Shown: piece after piece, positions 33,012 to 40,856 of the stretch
Layout: the number at the start of each line of letters is the position of its first letter
Position numbering within the stretch: position 1 is the stretch's first letter
Made by a program: the position numbers and the translations under genes
Notes under the pieces: model-generated
What the model was told of the DNA's origin: nothing
The model's input: the letters and a program-made list of their open reading frames with translations, nothing else
Databases searched by the model: none
Source: Methylobacterium oryzae
GTDB taxonomy: Bacteria > Pseudomonadota > Alphaproteobacteria > Rhizobiales > Beijerinckiaceae
DNA: 64,000 nt
Assembly (NCBI RefSeq): GCF_021398735.1
Contig: NZ_CP090351.1
Coordinates: 1 to 64,000 of the forward strand
Direction: 5' to 3'

Positions 33012-33851
33012 TCAGAACTTTGGCAGAGCTACCGCCGGTGCAGTTGCGGCGACCTCGTTGGCCTTCTCCACAAGCGCGGCGATGTCCGCTTGGGCTGCCC
33101 GATCCGCTACGGTCTTGTCGAACAATTTGATATGTATGGCGCCAACTTTGGTGCCTGACATATCATAATTGTTGCGATCAATCGAGATCCGAAGCAAATA
33201 ATCAGCCTTATTTCCGACCGAGAACCCGCCTCCTTGATAATTAGAGAGTTCATATTGGGGCAACGCGACAGTGCAGTCCAGAAGATTCTCACATTTCACG
33301 TATCTGCCGGAAGAACGAGCAAACGCAATTGTTTTGATGCCTTCGTTCCACTCCTCGAGTGAGGGCTTTCCATATTTATCAATCAGCATCTTATGAATTT
33401 GATCTTTGGTGGGCGCGCGATTCGGATCTTTATAATAAATATCGCGGGCAATCGACATGAGTTTATTGCCGCTTGCTGGAGAAGAGAATTGCAACGAGAT
33501 ACCAGAGATTTTATCTGGGCTCGGAGTTCCAGGCGGCAAATACCACGTTGACAATATATAGACACCGCTAACAAACTGAGTTGTATTTATTTCGACTCCC
33601 TTTGACTTCAAGCTAAACGACTCCGTTTTAGTCTTATATTGCTGGTTTTTATCGTTTTGGTCAAATTCGGCTTCAATGGCTTTCAGACTATCTTTCAAAT
33701 CCATACCGGGGCGAAGCCCCATGGTGTCCAATGAAGGACCTTCCATCGCACTAGGCTGGAGTTTCAATCGTTCGGCCGGAGTAAACTCTACTGCATAGGC
33801 AGAAGACAAAGCCGCGAAAGTGACGGTGAGGGTTGTCAAAAAGACGCGCAT
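33012..33851 (-). CDS. Secreted hypothetical protein (low-GC moron 5)
   Basis: 279 residues on the minus strand. Signal peptide MRVFLTTLTVTFAALSSAYA, then a body with one cysteine pair (KCENLLDCTV). The segment MGLRPGMDLKDSLKAIEAEF resembles a motif common in small bacterial periplasmic proteins (G..pGMs..ev...l), suggesting similarity to bacterial SmpA/BamE-like modules, weakly. AT-rich relative to the phage backbone, single gene, opposite strand: an acquired moron. Confidence 0.75.
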   Translation of the reverse strand: MRVFLTTLTVTFAALSSAYAVEFTPAERLKLQPSAMEGPSLDTMGLRPGMDLKDSLKAIEAEFDQNDKNQQYKTKTESFSLKSKGVEINTTQFVSGVYILSTWYLPPGTPSPDKISGISLQFSSPASGNKLMSIARDIYYKDPNRAPTKDQIHKMLIDKYGKPSLEEWNEGIKTIAFARSSGRYVKCENLLDCTVALPQYELSNYQGGGFSVGNKADYLLRISIDRNNYDMSGTKVGAIHIKLFDKTVADRAAQADIAALVEKANEVAATAPAVALPKF

Positions 33852-33985
33852 GACCTGTCCCGATGATACGCGACAAACTTGCCAAAGATATCTAAATACA
33901 ACGTCAAATTGACGTCGCGAATTTGGCCACCAAACTGTCGCCTCGGACGATGTTCATGGTCTGTTCGATGCCCTAGCTAGACCGC

Positions 33986-34282
33986 ATGGGCCGAGATCCA
34001 GTTCCCCCGATCCTGCTGGGCGAGGTGCGCGAGGCGCGTCTCGCCCTTTCGGCAAGCTGTCCGCGGTGCAAGCACACGGTCGAGGTCAATCCCATGGCGC
34101 TGCGGCTGCCCGACGACCTCGACATGAACCAGGTCGGCCACCGGATGCGCTGCTCGGGATGCGGGAGGAGGGGAGGGCACACCGTCTACCCCGAGCCGGC
34201 CGGCTGGGTGCGGTTCGTGCGCTCCAAGGGCTGGCGACACCGTGAACCGTGGTTCGCACCCATGATTTCCAAGCTGGAATGA
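33986..34282 (+). CDS. Zinc-ribbon protein
   Basis: 98 residues. CPRC near residue 25 and CSGC near residue 56 form a likely four-Cys zinc site separated by a loop, followed by a basic, aromatic tail. Could bind nucleic acid. No family name. Confidence 0.7.
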   Translation: MGRDPVPPILLGEVREARLALSASCPRCKHTVEVNPMALRLPDDLDMNQVGHRMRCSGCGRRGGHTVYPEPAGWVRFVRSKGWRHREPWFAPMISKLE

Positions 34283-34308
34283 GCAACCGGTCCTGACCCA
34301 ACTACTAC

Positions 34309-34359
34309 TGTTCCATCTTGGGACAATTAACGAAACTACGACTGTCCCGTTTCGGGACA
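34309..34359. promoter_or_regulatory. Tandem second-class palindromes
   Basis: TGTTCCATCTTGGGACA (34309-34325) and TGTCCCGTTTCGGGACA (34343-34359) share TGTyCC-N5-GGGACA; their centres are 34 bp apart, close to three helical turns. They lie in a non-coding gap and look like a two-site operator. Confidence 0.6.
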
Positions 34360-34516
34360 TTCTTTGCTCCTTCAAATTCCACTTGCGTGTTTATTTGAGT
34401 CATGCAATCAATCGCGAGTGATCGAGCGTGAATTGCAGGACGGCAAGGTCCCGTGCCCGGTAAGCCGCCGGGTGCCCTAGGCGTAGGCAACGCCGATCGC
34501 AACCCAGGAGGCAACG

Positions 34517-34612
34517 ATGGTGTGGCTCGTTCCACGCATCCGCGTTTCGGTGGTGTTCAAACGAGTGCGGAGGACCAGCTTGCTACTAGCCCTCCGCGTG
34601 CAGCTCGGTTGA
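34517..34612 (+). CDS. Very small basic protein with strong ribosome site
   Basis: 31 residues (MVWLVPRIRVSVVFKRVR...). The ATG follows CCAGGAGGCAACG, the best Shine-Dalgarno in this gap, and a hairpin (CGGGAGG 34631-34637 / CCTCCCG 34647-34653) follows. The 85 bases before it hold two short hairpins (CCCGG/CCGGG and GGCGT/ACGCC), perhaps a structured leader. No function can be proposed. Confidence 0.45.
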   Translation: MVWLVPRIRVSVVFKRVRRTSLLLALRVQLG

Positions 34613-34794
34613 CCTAGCCACTGAAAGGGTCGGGAGGTTCACGAGGCCTCCCGGCCCACTCCCGGGCTGCTGTCTTGCCACAGCGCCCGGAGTGACCATT
34701 AGATAATCGCGCTTCTGCGCCCGAAATCAAGAGGGCAGGGGAGCCGCAAGCGTAGCCGGCACGGCATTCCACCCCGGAACCATGGTTTCCCAAT

Positions 34795-34855
34795 GCCATC
34801 GGCCTGTAATTACTAATATACTACTTATCTATACTTCTAATTACAGGCCCATGGC
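34795..34855. repeat. AT-core inverted repeat element, copy 1
   Basis: Arms GCCATCGGCCTGTAATTA (34795-34812) and TAATTACAGGCCCATGGC (34838-34855) with one mismatch, around a 25-base AT-rich loop. Same arm sequence as copies at 56605 and, half only, 42901. Confidence 0.7.
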
Positions 34856-34921
34856 ACCGGATATCCCGGGCGCACCGTGCCACGATCCGGACCGAGCAGG
34901 GCTTGACGGGCGTTCCGAGTT

Positions 34922-34937
34922 CAGTCACCACTGACTT
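34922..34937 (+). promoter_or_regulatory. Operator palindrome, copy 13
   Basis: CAGTCACCACTGACTT, core 34924-34935. Together with copy 14 it gives two operators 90 bp apart before the gene at 35109. Confidence 0.65.
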
Positions 34938-35011
34938 GCCACACAGCCCCAGCCGACACGTTCGTGCTGCGCAGCTACGTTGTCAGAGCAGACAACGCGC
35001 ACACAGGAAGT

Positions 35012-35027
35012 CAGTCAGCGATGACAC
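35012..35027 (+). promoter_or_regulatory. Operator palindrome, copy 14
   Basis: CAGTCAGCGATGACAC, core 35014-35025. The ATG at 35021 inside it opens a 28-codon frame ending two bases before the next gene, with AGGAAG upstream; whether it is translated is unclear. Confidence 0.6.
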
Positions 35028-35108
35028 ACCTTCTCCCATCGGTCGGCGACCGGATCCGCCTAATTACATCCGACCACGCCCAGCACGCCTATACGGTGAG
35101 CGCCTGAC

Positions 35109-35342
35109 ATGGCCATCCTCGCCTGCGCCAAGTGCCACTGCTTCGAGAACGCGGAGCTTCTCAACGACCGGCTGGAGTGCATCGGCTGCGCCGGCGAGGA
35201 CTGGACGCCGCTCGCCCGCTCCTCGCTCGCCAAGAGCTGCGCCGACCACCTCAAGCACCTCTACGCCGCCTACCGCCTGCGGGTGATCCGGCGCTGGTCC
35301 GGCCTGGACGACACCCAGATGCGGCTCCGCTCAGCCGCCTAG
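35109..35342 (+). CDS. Small Cys-rich, probably zinc-binding protein
   Basis: 77 residues. CAKCHC at 6-11 and CIGCAGED at about 24-31 supply at least four metal ligands in a treble-clef-like spacing; the rest is helical and basic. May bind nucleic acid or a host protein. No family name. Confidence 0.7.
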   Translation: MAILACAKCHCFENAELLNDRLECIGCAGEDWTPLARSSLAKSCADHLKHLYAAYRLRVIRRWSGLDDTQMRLRSAA

Positions 35343-35378
35343 ACGTTCCAGACACACCCTTAAGCCATTGCGCTACAA

Positions 35379-35402
35379 CGTATTATCAGTCAGCACTGAC
35401 AC
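35379..35402 (+). promoter_or_regulatory. Promoter and operator, copy 15
   Basis: TATTAT (35381-35386) abuts CAGTCAGCACTGACAC? palindrome (core GTCAGCACTGAC 35389-35400). Confidence 0.75.
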
Positions 35403-35418
35403 GCAAGAGGAGACAGCC

Positions 35419-35814
35419 ATGACGCCGAAGTCCGCTGCACACGACCGCACCGACGTCCTGCACATGATCGGGCTCCAGCGCGGCGACGCGCTGGGCGGCC
35501 TGAACGAGAGCCTCTACCTCGCCGCCCGCGCCGTGCTCTCGAACTGGGAGGGCGGCGACCTCGCCGGGGCCGTGCGCGAGCTCCAAACCGCGGTGAACGG
35601 GCTCGACGACCATCACGACAAGGTCGCCGCGGTGGACGCCGGCTGGGAGCGCCGGACCGGCGTCTGGATGCGGTTCGCATCAAGGGGCGAGACCATCGAC
35701 CCCGAGCTGCCCAACCACGAGATCTGGGTGTTCGCCGGCATGGTCTACGCCTACCGGGCCGAGCACGCGCTCGCCCAGGACGGGTTCCGCAACACCAAGG
35801 CCGGCGCCCACTGA
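35419..35814 (+). CDS. Hypothetical protein
   Basis: 131 residues, mostly helical, acidic, no recognised family (ESLYLAARAVLSNWEGGDLA; VRELQTAVNGLDDHHDK). ATG at 35419 follows AAGAGGAGACAGCC; an in-frame ATG at 35368 lies upstream of the operator and is unlikely. Confidence 0.75.
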   Translation: MTPKSAAHDRTDVLHMIGLQRGDALGGLNESLYLAARAVLSNWEGGDLAGAVRELQTAVNGLDDHHDKVAAVDAGWERRTGVWMRFASRGETIDPELPNHEIWVFAGMVYAYRAEHALAQDGFRNTKAGAH

Positions 35815-35851
35815 TGGCCCGGACCCAACGTCAGAAGAGGAGACGCCGTCG

Positions 35852-36154
35852 ATGAGGCTCATCACCAAGGAGATCGTCGCCAAGGCGCTGCTCCTCGATC
35901 CGGCCAAGCACAAGGGCATGATCGACAGAGCCATGCTGCTCCTGCGCAACCGCGACGCCTACGCCTACGAGGCGGCCGAGCAGGTGAAAGGCGGGCTCGC
36001 GTTCAGGATCCCGAACACGGGTGAGCTGGTTATGGTCGATGAGGAAGAACTCGTGGGCCTGACCGTGAAGCCGAACGCGGCTCTCAAGGACAAGCACGCC
36101 ATCGAGGATCTTCCGGCCCTCATCGCCTGGGCGACCAAGGGCGGCAAGGCGTAA
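35852..36154 (+). CDS. Hypothetical protein
   Basis: 100 residues, no recognised family. Helical N-terminus (KEIVAKALLLDPAKHKG), then a beta-rich middle (GLAFRIPNTGELVMVDEEELVGLTV is its core). AGAGGAGACG lies upstream of the ATG. Confidence 0.72.
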   Translation: MRLITKEIVAKALLLDPAKHKGMIDRAMLLLRNRDAYAYEAAEQVKGGLAFRIPNTGELVMVDEEELVGLTVKPNAALKDKHAIEDLPALIAWATKGGKA

Positions 36155-36243
36155 CGCCACGCGCTGGAGCACTAGCGCGGTCGGCAAGCTATTCCAGAGT
36201 CAGCCGCAAGTGATTTTTTTCGCAGCCTCCTCGAAATTGTCGC

Positions 36244-36259
36244 TTGTCAGCGCTGACTT
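36244..36259 (+). promoter_or_regulatory. Operator palindrome, copy 16
   Basis: TTGTCAGCGCTGACTT, core 36246-36257, 190 bases upstream of the gene at 36433. With copy 17 it brackets a 135-base non-coding stretch with no other visible feature. Confidence 0.65.
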
Positions 36260-36391
36260 ACTAGAATAGAGTTCAAAAAGTGATCGAGACGCACTGAGCG
36301 ACGCGATCAGAGAGCTTCCCACACCGTGTGCGATACTGCTGTTGAGCGGGTCGTTACGGTGTTCGGAAGGGCGTGCTCTGCTCCGAGTGAG

Positions 36392-36407
36392 CAGTCAGCA
36401 CTGACTT
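36392..36407 (+). promoter_or_regulatory. Operator palindrome, copy 17
   Basis: CAGTCAGCACTGACTT, core 36394-36405, 26 bases before the start at 36433. Confidence 0.7.
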
Positions 36408-36432
36408 AGTCCAGCTTGAAAGGGTCAACTAC

Positions 36433-37848
36433 GTGAAGTCCATGCTCAAGAAGCTCGTGCTCGGCGGTATCGCGCTCGCTGCGCTCGCCGGTGCCGCTGT
36501 GCCCGCCTCTGCCTCGTGGCAGGGCCCGGCCGGAAACGCCTGGTTCAACAACGACGTGCGGCCCCAGGGCTACAACTACGCGCCGTCGATCATCAACACG
36601 GGCGGCACGACCGACGTGTGGTGGTGCGGCCAGGGCGCCACGGACGTCATCTACCACCGCACCGCTACCGGCGCCGGCTTCGGCCCGATCCAGCAGGTCC
36701 TCTTCCCGCGTCAGGCGTGGAACAGCGCCTATACCTGTGACCCGTCGGTCATCCGCGGCAACTTCACCAACCCGCAGGACGGCCAGCACTACACCCACAT
36801 CATGTATTACTCGGGGGCGAACAACCTCCCGGGCAACAACAACCAGCTCGGCCTCGCCTACTCGAACGACGGCATCAACTGGGTCGACTGGCAGGGCGAC
36901 TCCATCCTGAAGCCGATCGGCGACGCCTCCAACAACTACGGCCTGGGTCAGCCCTCGACCTTCAACGCCGACGGTCAGTCCAGCCTGTTCGTGTTCACCA
37001 CCGACACCTCGGTGCCGGCCGATCCGAACTTCGCCCAGATCTTCGTGCGTCACACCCCGAACGGCGTGAACTTCGAGGCTCCGGTCCGTCTCCCGGCCCG
37101 CGCCACCGACGGCACGTCCATCGGCCCGAACTCGGACTTCGGCTACGACTACAACACCGGCGACGTCTACATGATGTCCTCGCTGCCCGGTCGGAACTGC
37201 AACGCCGAGCCGTGCAAGGACAAGGTCAACAACCCTGACCGCGAGACCTACCAGATGGGTCTCTACAAGATGCCGATCTCGCAGGTCCTCTCGGGCCAGC
37301 CGTTCCAGTGGACCCCGCTGGGCCAGCTCAACACCGACCAGACCGGCTTCTACCTGAACCACTCGCCGGGCTTCAACCGCGACCCGTCGGGCAACATCAC
37401 GCCGTTCTTCCCGAACATCCAGATCTTCTTCGCCGGTGGCGATCCCTCGCCGACGACCTGGAAGCTGACGTTCTCGATCCTCAACAAGGACGACCCCTTC
37501 GCGCCGCTGGTCCGTTACTACAACGGCCAGGTCCACAAGGTGACGTCCGGCTACGCCGGCCCGGGCTTCAACGCTGAGTTCCAGCTCGGCCGCGGTCTGG
37601 TCGCCGCCACCGCTGCCACCCACAAGCTCTACTCCTGCTTCACCGGCGCCGACTACTTCCTGTCGAACGACGCCGGCTGCGAGGGCCAGCAGCACCTAGG
37701 CGTGACCGCGGAGGTGTTCAACAACCAGGAGGCCAACACCCACGCGATCTACCGCTGCTGGGCTGGCAACCACCACTTCGCGTCCAACGATCCGGGCTGC
37801 GAGGGCACCACGACCGAGGGCCCGCTGGGCTACATCTACAACAACTGA
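36433..37848 (+). CDS. Secreted beta-propeller-like protein with two C-terminal lectin-like repeats
   Basis: 471 residues. Signal peptide (LKKLVLGGIALAALAGAA, cleavage near ASA), then blades with the look of a GH43-type five-bladed propeller (APSIINTGGTTDVWW, CDPSVIRG, GLAYSNDGINWVDW), and from about 397 two 40-residue repeats (LYSCFTGADYFLSNDAGCEG; IYRCWAGNHHFASNDPGCEG) like DUF5648-type repeats of secreted hydrolases. It may bind or cut polysaccharide outside the cell. Flanked by three operators and a terminator, it is its own transcription unit. GTG start; ATG at 36442 is an alternative. Confidence 0.75.
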   Translation: MKSMLKKLVLGGIALAALAGAAVPASASWQGPAGNAWFNNDVRPQGYNYAPSIINTGGTTDVWWCGQGATDVIYHRTATGAGFGPIQQVLFPRQAWNSAYTCDPSVIRGNFTNPQDGQHYTHIMYYSGANNLPGNNNQLGLAYSNDGINWVDWQGDSILKPIGDASNNYGLGQPSTFNADGQSSLFVFTTDTSVPADPNFAQIFVRHTPNGVNFEAPVRLPARATDGTSIGPNSDFGYDYNTGDVYMMSSLPGRNCNAEPCKDKVNNPDRETYQMGLYKMPISQVLSGQPFQWTPLGQLNTDQTGFYLNHSPGFNRDPSGNITPFFPNIQIFFAGGDPSPTTWKLTFSILNKDDPFAPLVRYYNGQVHKVTSGYAGPGFNAEFQLGRGLVAATAATHKLYSCFTGADYFLSNDAGCEGQQHLGVTAEVFNNQEANTHAIYRCWAGNHHFASNDPGCEGTTTEGPLGYIYNN

Positions 37849-37851
37849 GCG

Positions 37852-37867
37852 CAGTCAGCACTGACAC
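37852..37867 (+). promoter_or_regulatory. Operator palindrome, copy 18
   Basis: CAGTCAGCACTGACAC, core 37854-37865, just after the stop of the propeller gene and before its terminator; a place where a repressor could act as a roadblock. Confidence 0.65.
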
Positions 37868-37878
37868 GCTACTAGTTG

Positions 37879-37909
37879 GGGGCGGCCTTCGGGCCGCCCC
37901 TTTCTTTTT
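37879..37909 (+). terminator. Rho-independent terminator
   Basis: GGGGCGGCC / GGCCGCCCC with loop TTCG and a TTTCTTTTT run. Strong. Confidence 0.9.
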
Positions 37910-37992
37910 GCCCGCTCGATCCCATCCGGTGCCGCGCACAAGCGCGAATGGCTCAGCTAGAAATTGAGCATCGAAGCACACGAGAGAGCGAG

Positions 37993-38142
37993 ATGCCCGA
38001 GACCGTCACCATCAGCGCCGAGACCCTGCGGGCCCTGCTCCGGGCCGCCGAGGTGTTCGCCGACGGGGCGCCCGAGGAGGAGAACCTGGACGCGGCGATC
38101 AGCGCCGCCCGCGCCGCCCTCGGTGAGGTGCCCCAGCCGTGA
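37993..38142 (+). CDS. Small acidic protein
   Basis: 49 residues, helical (ETLRALLRAAEVFADGAPEE). ATG at 37993 with GAGAGCG upstream; the stop overlaps the next GTG. No recognised family. Confidence 0.6.
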   Translation: MPETVTISAETLRALLRAAEVFADGAPEEENLDAAISAARAALGEVPQP

Positions 38143-38507
38143 CCACCGACAAGTTCATCCCCGCGATCGAGGAACTGGGCAGCGCGCTCGGCGCCGGCGA
38201 GAAGCTGGAGACGGCCCTCGTGGAGATCGCCGACGATTACGCGCTCGCCCCGCAGGCGCTGCGCAACCGGGCCGAGCGCGCCCTGGGTGATCTTGCCGCC
38301 TACGCGGTGACACGGGCCGCTGCCGACAAGCACGAGCGGCAGTGGGCCACGGCCCGGCGCCTGGTGATCGGTCGGGCCGCCGAGCGGGGCGAGACCATGA
38401 CGATCGAGGAAGCCGACAATCACATCCGCTTCTGGGGCCTCGAGGATGCCCTCAATCCGCTGCCGCGCGGTTTCCAGCCGACTCACGCCACCTTCGACGA
38501 CGAGTGA
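38139..38507 (+). CDS. Hypothetical helical protein
   Basis: 122 residues, no recognised family: alternating charged helices (LVEIADDYALAPQALRNRAE) and a conserved-looking end (HIRFWGLEDALNPLPRGFQP). GTG start overlapping the previous stop. Confidence 0.72.
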   Translation: MTTDKFIPAIEELGSALGAGEKLETALVEIADDYALAPQALRNRAERALGDLAAYAVTRAAADKHERQWATARRLVIGRAAERGETMTIEEADNHIRFWGLEDALNPLPRGFQPTHATFDDE

Positions 38508-38512
38508 GAACC

Positions 38513-38863
38513 ATGCGCAAGATCGCCATCGTCACCGCCCTGCTGCTCGCCACCACGGGCGCTCAGGCTCAGGAATACCGGGTCAACGGCAAGGGCAACG
38601 ATAGTTGCGCCACCTGGTTGTCATCGCCTGCGCAGGAGAACGCTGGCAGCCACTGGCTTCTGGGTATGTGGACCGGGCTCAACGTCCTCAACCGGCACGA
38701 GCATCACCTGGTCGGCTCGAAGACGGACGGAATGGGCATCATCGGCGAGGTGAAGAAGGCTTGCGCCGAGGCGCCCTCCCAGCTTCTCGTGAACGCAGTC
38801 CTCGAAGCCTACCTGCTCATCGAGAAGCGCGAATATCCTGATACCCTGCCGACGAAGCCCTGA
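38513..38863 (+). CDS. Secreted small protein, Rap1a-like pattern
   Basis: 116 residues. Signal peptide MRKIAIVTALLLATTGAQAQ, then a helical domain with one Cys near the start (DSCATWLSS) and one near the end (KKACAEAPSQLLVNAVLEAYL). A two-Cys helical periplasmic domain of this spacing recalls Rap1a/HdeA-like proteins; the similarity is by pattern only. Confidence 0.72.
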   Translation: MRKIAIVTALLLATTGAQAQEYRVNGKGNDSCATWLSSPAQENAGSHWLLGMWTGLNVLNRHEHHLVGSKTDGMGIIGEVKKACAEAPSQLLVNAVLEAYLLIEKREYPDTLPTKP

Positions 38864-38879
38864 TCTGGAGCGAGCCGAC

Positions 38880-39731
38880 ATGACAACCGAGCGCCCTGGG
38901 CCTCACATGCAGGTCATCAGCGACGCCTACCGCATGATCCAGAACTTTGAAGGTCACGCGGACCACATGCTCGGCGATGCGGACCTCTCCGAGATCCGTA
39001 GGCGGCTCCTAACCTGGCCGCACCCGATCAAGAAGCCCCTGGACCTGGCGCGGGCCGCGCTCCTGTCGCTCCTCTACGACGTCCGGATCGTCGATGGGCA
39101 GATCCAGGACATCTCGAAGCCCGTCCGCGTCCCGATCAGCAAGGAGCTGGAGCACGCGATGGTCGCCAATGCCCGCGTGGACCTCGACATGGACGAGGTG
39201 CAAGCCAGCCTCGCCAAGGCCGACGAGCTGCGCCGCGGCGAGAGCTGGGGCGATTTCATGCAGGGCATCTACCGGCAGATCGACGATGGCCTCGGCGTGC
39301 TGCGTGGGCCGGACGGCCGGGTCCGCATCAAGCGCGACGAGCCGAGCAAGGTGCCGCCCGCGCCCAACCTAGATCCCGTTCTCGTCGAGAAACTGCTCCT
39401 GCGGCGGACCGAGACGGAAGAGGGCCTGTTCAGCCACGCGGATGTCTACCTGGTCTCGCGCTACCGCGAGAGCCGCGACCTCGACCCCGAGCGGCAACCG
39501 CTGGCCACCTCCTTCGCCGTGAGCGAGCAAGAGGCCTTCGCCGAGCTGCTGCGGCTCTCGGGGCTCGACGAGCAGGAGATCGCCGACTACGATCTCACCT
39601 TCGAGCGGCTCACCGGCCCAGCGCCGCTGCTCGAGGAGCTCAAGGCGATCACCGGCGACACCTACGAGATCGCTGTCCACGAGGTGCCTCTGCCGCTTCG
39701 CCCGTCGGTCAAAGGCCAGTTCGAGGGATGA
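38880..39731 (+). CDS. Hypothetical protein with shared C-terminal domain (long paralog 1)
   Basis: 283 residues. The last 75 residues (EQEAFAELLRLSGLDEQEI, then DLTFERLTGPAPLLEELKA and ITGDTYEIAVHEVPLPL) closely match the C-terminal part of the protein at 40002. The N-terminal part is helical and not shared. No known family; probably a phage-specific domain duplicated between neighbours. Confidence 0.75.
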   Translation: MTTERPGPHMQVISDAYRMIQNFEGHADHMLGDADLSEIRRRLLTWPHPIKKPLDLARAALLSLLYDVRIVDGQIQDISKPVRVPISKELEHAMVANARVDLDMDEVQASLAKADELRRGESWGDFMQGIYRQIDDGLGVLRGPDGRVRIKRDEPSKVPPAPNLDPVLVEKLLLRRTETEEGLFSHADVYLVSRYRESRDLDPERQPLATSFAVSEQEAFAELLRLSGLDEQEIADYDLTFERLTGPAPLLEELKAITGDTYEIAVHEVPLPLRPSVKGQFEG

Positions 39732-39958
39732 TCGCCGCCCCGGTTCTCGTCCAGGCGCTCGCCATCATCGAGAAGCACCACGTCAAGCACGGGCAGCCGT
39801 CCGTGCTGGAGATGCGGGACGTGGAGCAGGCCATGGCCGGACGGGTCAATGACCACGTCCTGCCCGAGGAGCTGGCCCAGGACACCCTTGAGGAGCTCGG
39901 CTGGCACGTCGAGATGGTCGACGGCGAGATCTACCGCCTGGAACTGAGCAGCGGCTGA
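39728..39958 (+). CDS. Hypothetical protein
   Basis: 76 residues, acidic, helical with a beta-rich end (WHVEMVDGEIYRLELSS). Coupled to the preceding gene by a four-base overlap. No recognised family. Confidence 0.7.
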   Translation: MIAAPVLVQALAIIEKHHVKHGQPSVLEMRDVEQAMAGRVNDHVLPEELAQDTLEELGWHVEMVDGEIYRLELSSG

Positions 39959-40001
39959 GCCGTTACCGAAGACTGTCCCGTCTCTAATTCAGTGGGCGCT
40001 G

Positions 40002-40823
40002 ATGTCGGTTGAACCTCTCTCGATCGGTGCGGGCTTCGTGGCTGTCGAAATCGCTAAGGCAGCCGGCAAGTGGCTCCTCGACCGCGAAGCCAACAGGCGG
40101 GAAAGGGACGATAAACGTCGCTTCCGTGCGCGGGAGAAGGCGAAGCGCCGATCCTGGAATGCGGCGCCCAGCGTCAGAACGCGGCAAGAGTGGAAGGAGC
40201 AGGTCGATCACCGGGCCGTCTGGCTGGCCTCCATGCGGCCTGCGCACCGCAACTGGCGCCCGGGCGGCTACGAACTCGCCACCATCCGCTGCACCGTGAC
40301 CGACCTGTTCAACGAGGCTAAGCCGATCGCGCCGGCCGTGCGGCCCATCCCCATTGCTTCCGCCGCGGAGCCGGCCACGGTGCAGGGCGTGACGCTTGAG
40401 CCACTCACCTCTCCTCCGATCAGCATGGTGGGGTTGCGCGCTCTCGGCGCCGAGATCGGCCTCAACGAGGATGACCAGCAGAGCCTGGTCGACGCCTACC
40501 GGGAGGCCACCGACTTCGTGTCCATGATCGCGGTGAAGCGGATCTACAACGAGGCCTTGCTCTCCCCGGACCGCGATCCCTCGAGGACCTCGCTCGCCCT
40601 CACGGACGAGCAGGCCTTCCAGGAGCTGCTGCGGCTGTCAGGCCTGCCGAAGGACGAGATCGACTTCTACGGGCTGACCTTCGAGCGCATGCACGGACCT
40701 GCCGGGCTGATCGAGGAGCTGAAGGCGCTCACCGGCGACACCTTCGACATGGAGCGGACCGAGGTGTCGGTGCCGCTGGCCATCAATGTTCTGGCCGCTC
40801 TCACGAGACGCAAGGGATCGTAG
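40002..40823 (+). CDS. Hypothetical protein with shared C-terminal domain (long paralog 2)
   Basis: 273 residues. A hydrophobic/basic N-terminus (GAGFVAVEIAKAAGKWLLD followed by Arg/Lys-rich REANRRERDDKRR) may attach to membrane or nucleic acid. The C-terminal 75 residues (DEQAFQELLRLSGLPKDEI, LTFERMHGPAGLIEELKAL, TGDTFDMERTEVSVPL) are homologous to those at 38880. Confidence 0.75.
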   Translation: MSVEPLSIGAGFVAVEIAKAAGKWLLDREANRRERDDKRRFRAREKAKRRSWNAAPSVRTRQEWKEQVDHRAVWLASMRPAHRNWRPGGYELATIRCTVTDLFNEAKPIAPAVRPIPIASAAEPATVQGVTLEPLTSPPISMVGLRALGAEIGLNEDDQQSLVDAYREATDFVSMIAVKRIYNEALLSPDRDPSRTSLALTDEQAFQELLRLSGLPKDEIDFYGLTFERMHGPAGLIEELKALTGDTFDMERTEVSVPLAINVLAALTRRKGS

Positions 40824-40856
40824 CAAGCCCCTACAGGCCCGGGCTATGCAGAGGGC

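Noticed and set aside
34430..34510. tRNA gene or known riboswitch
   Set aside because: Two small hairpins are present, but no cloverleaf, T-loop or known riboswitch core can be drawn.
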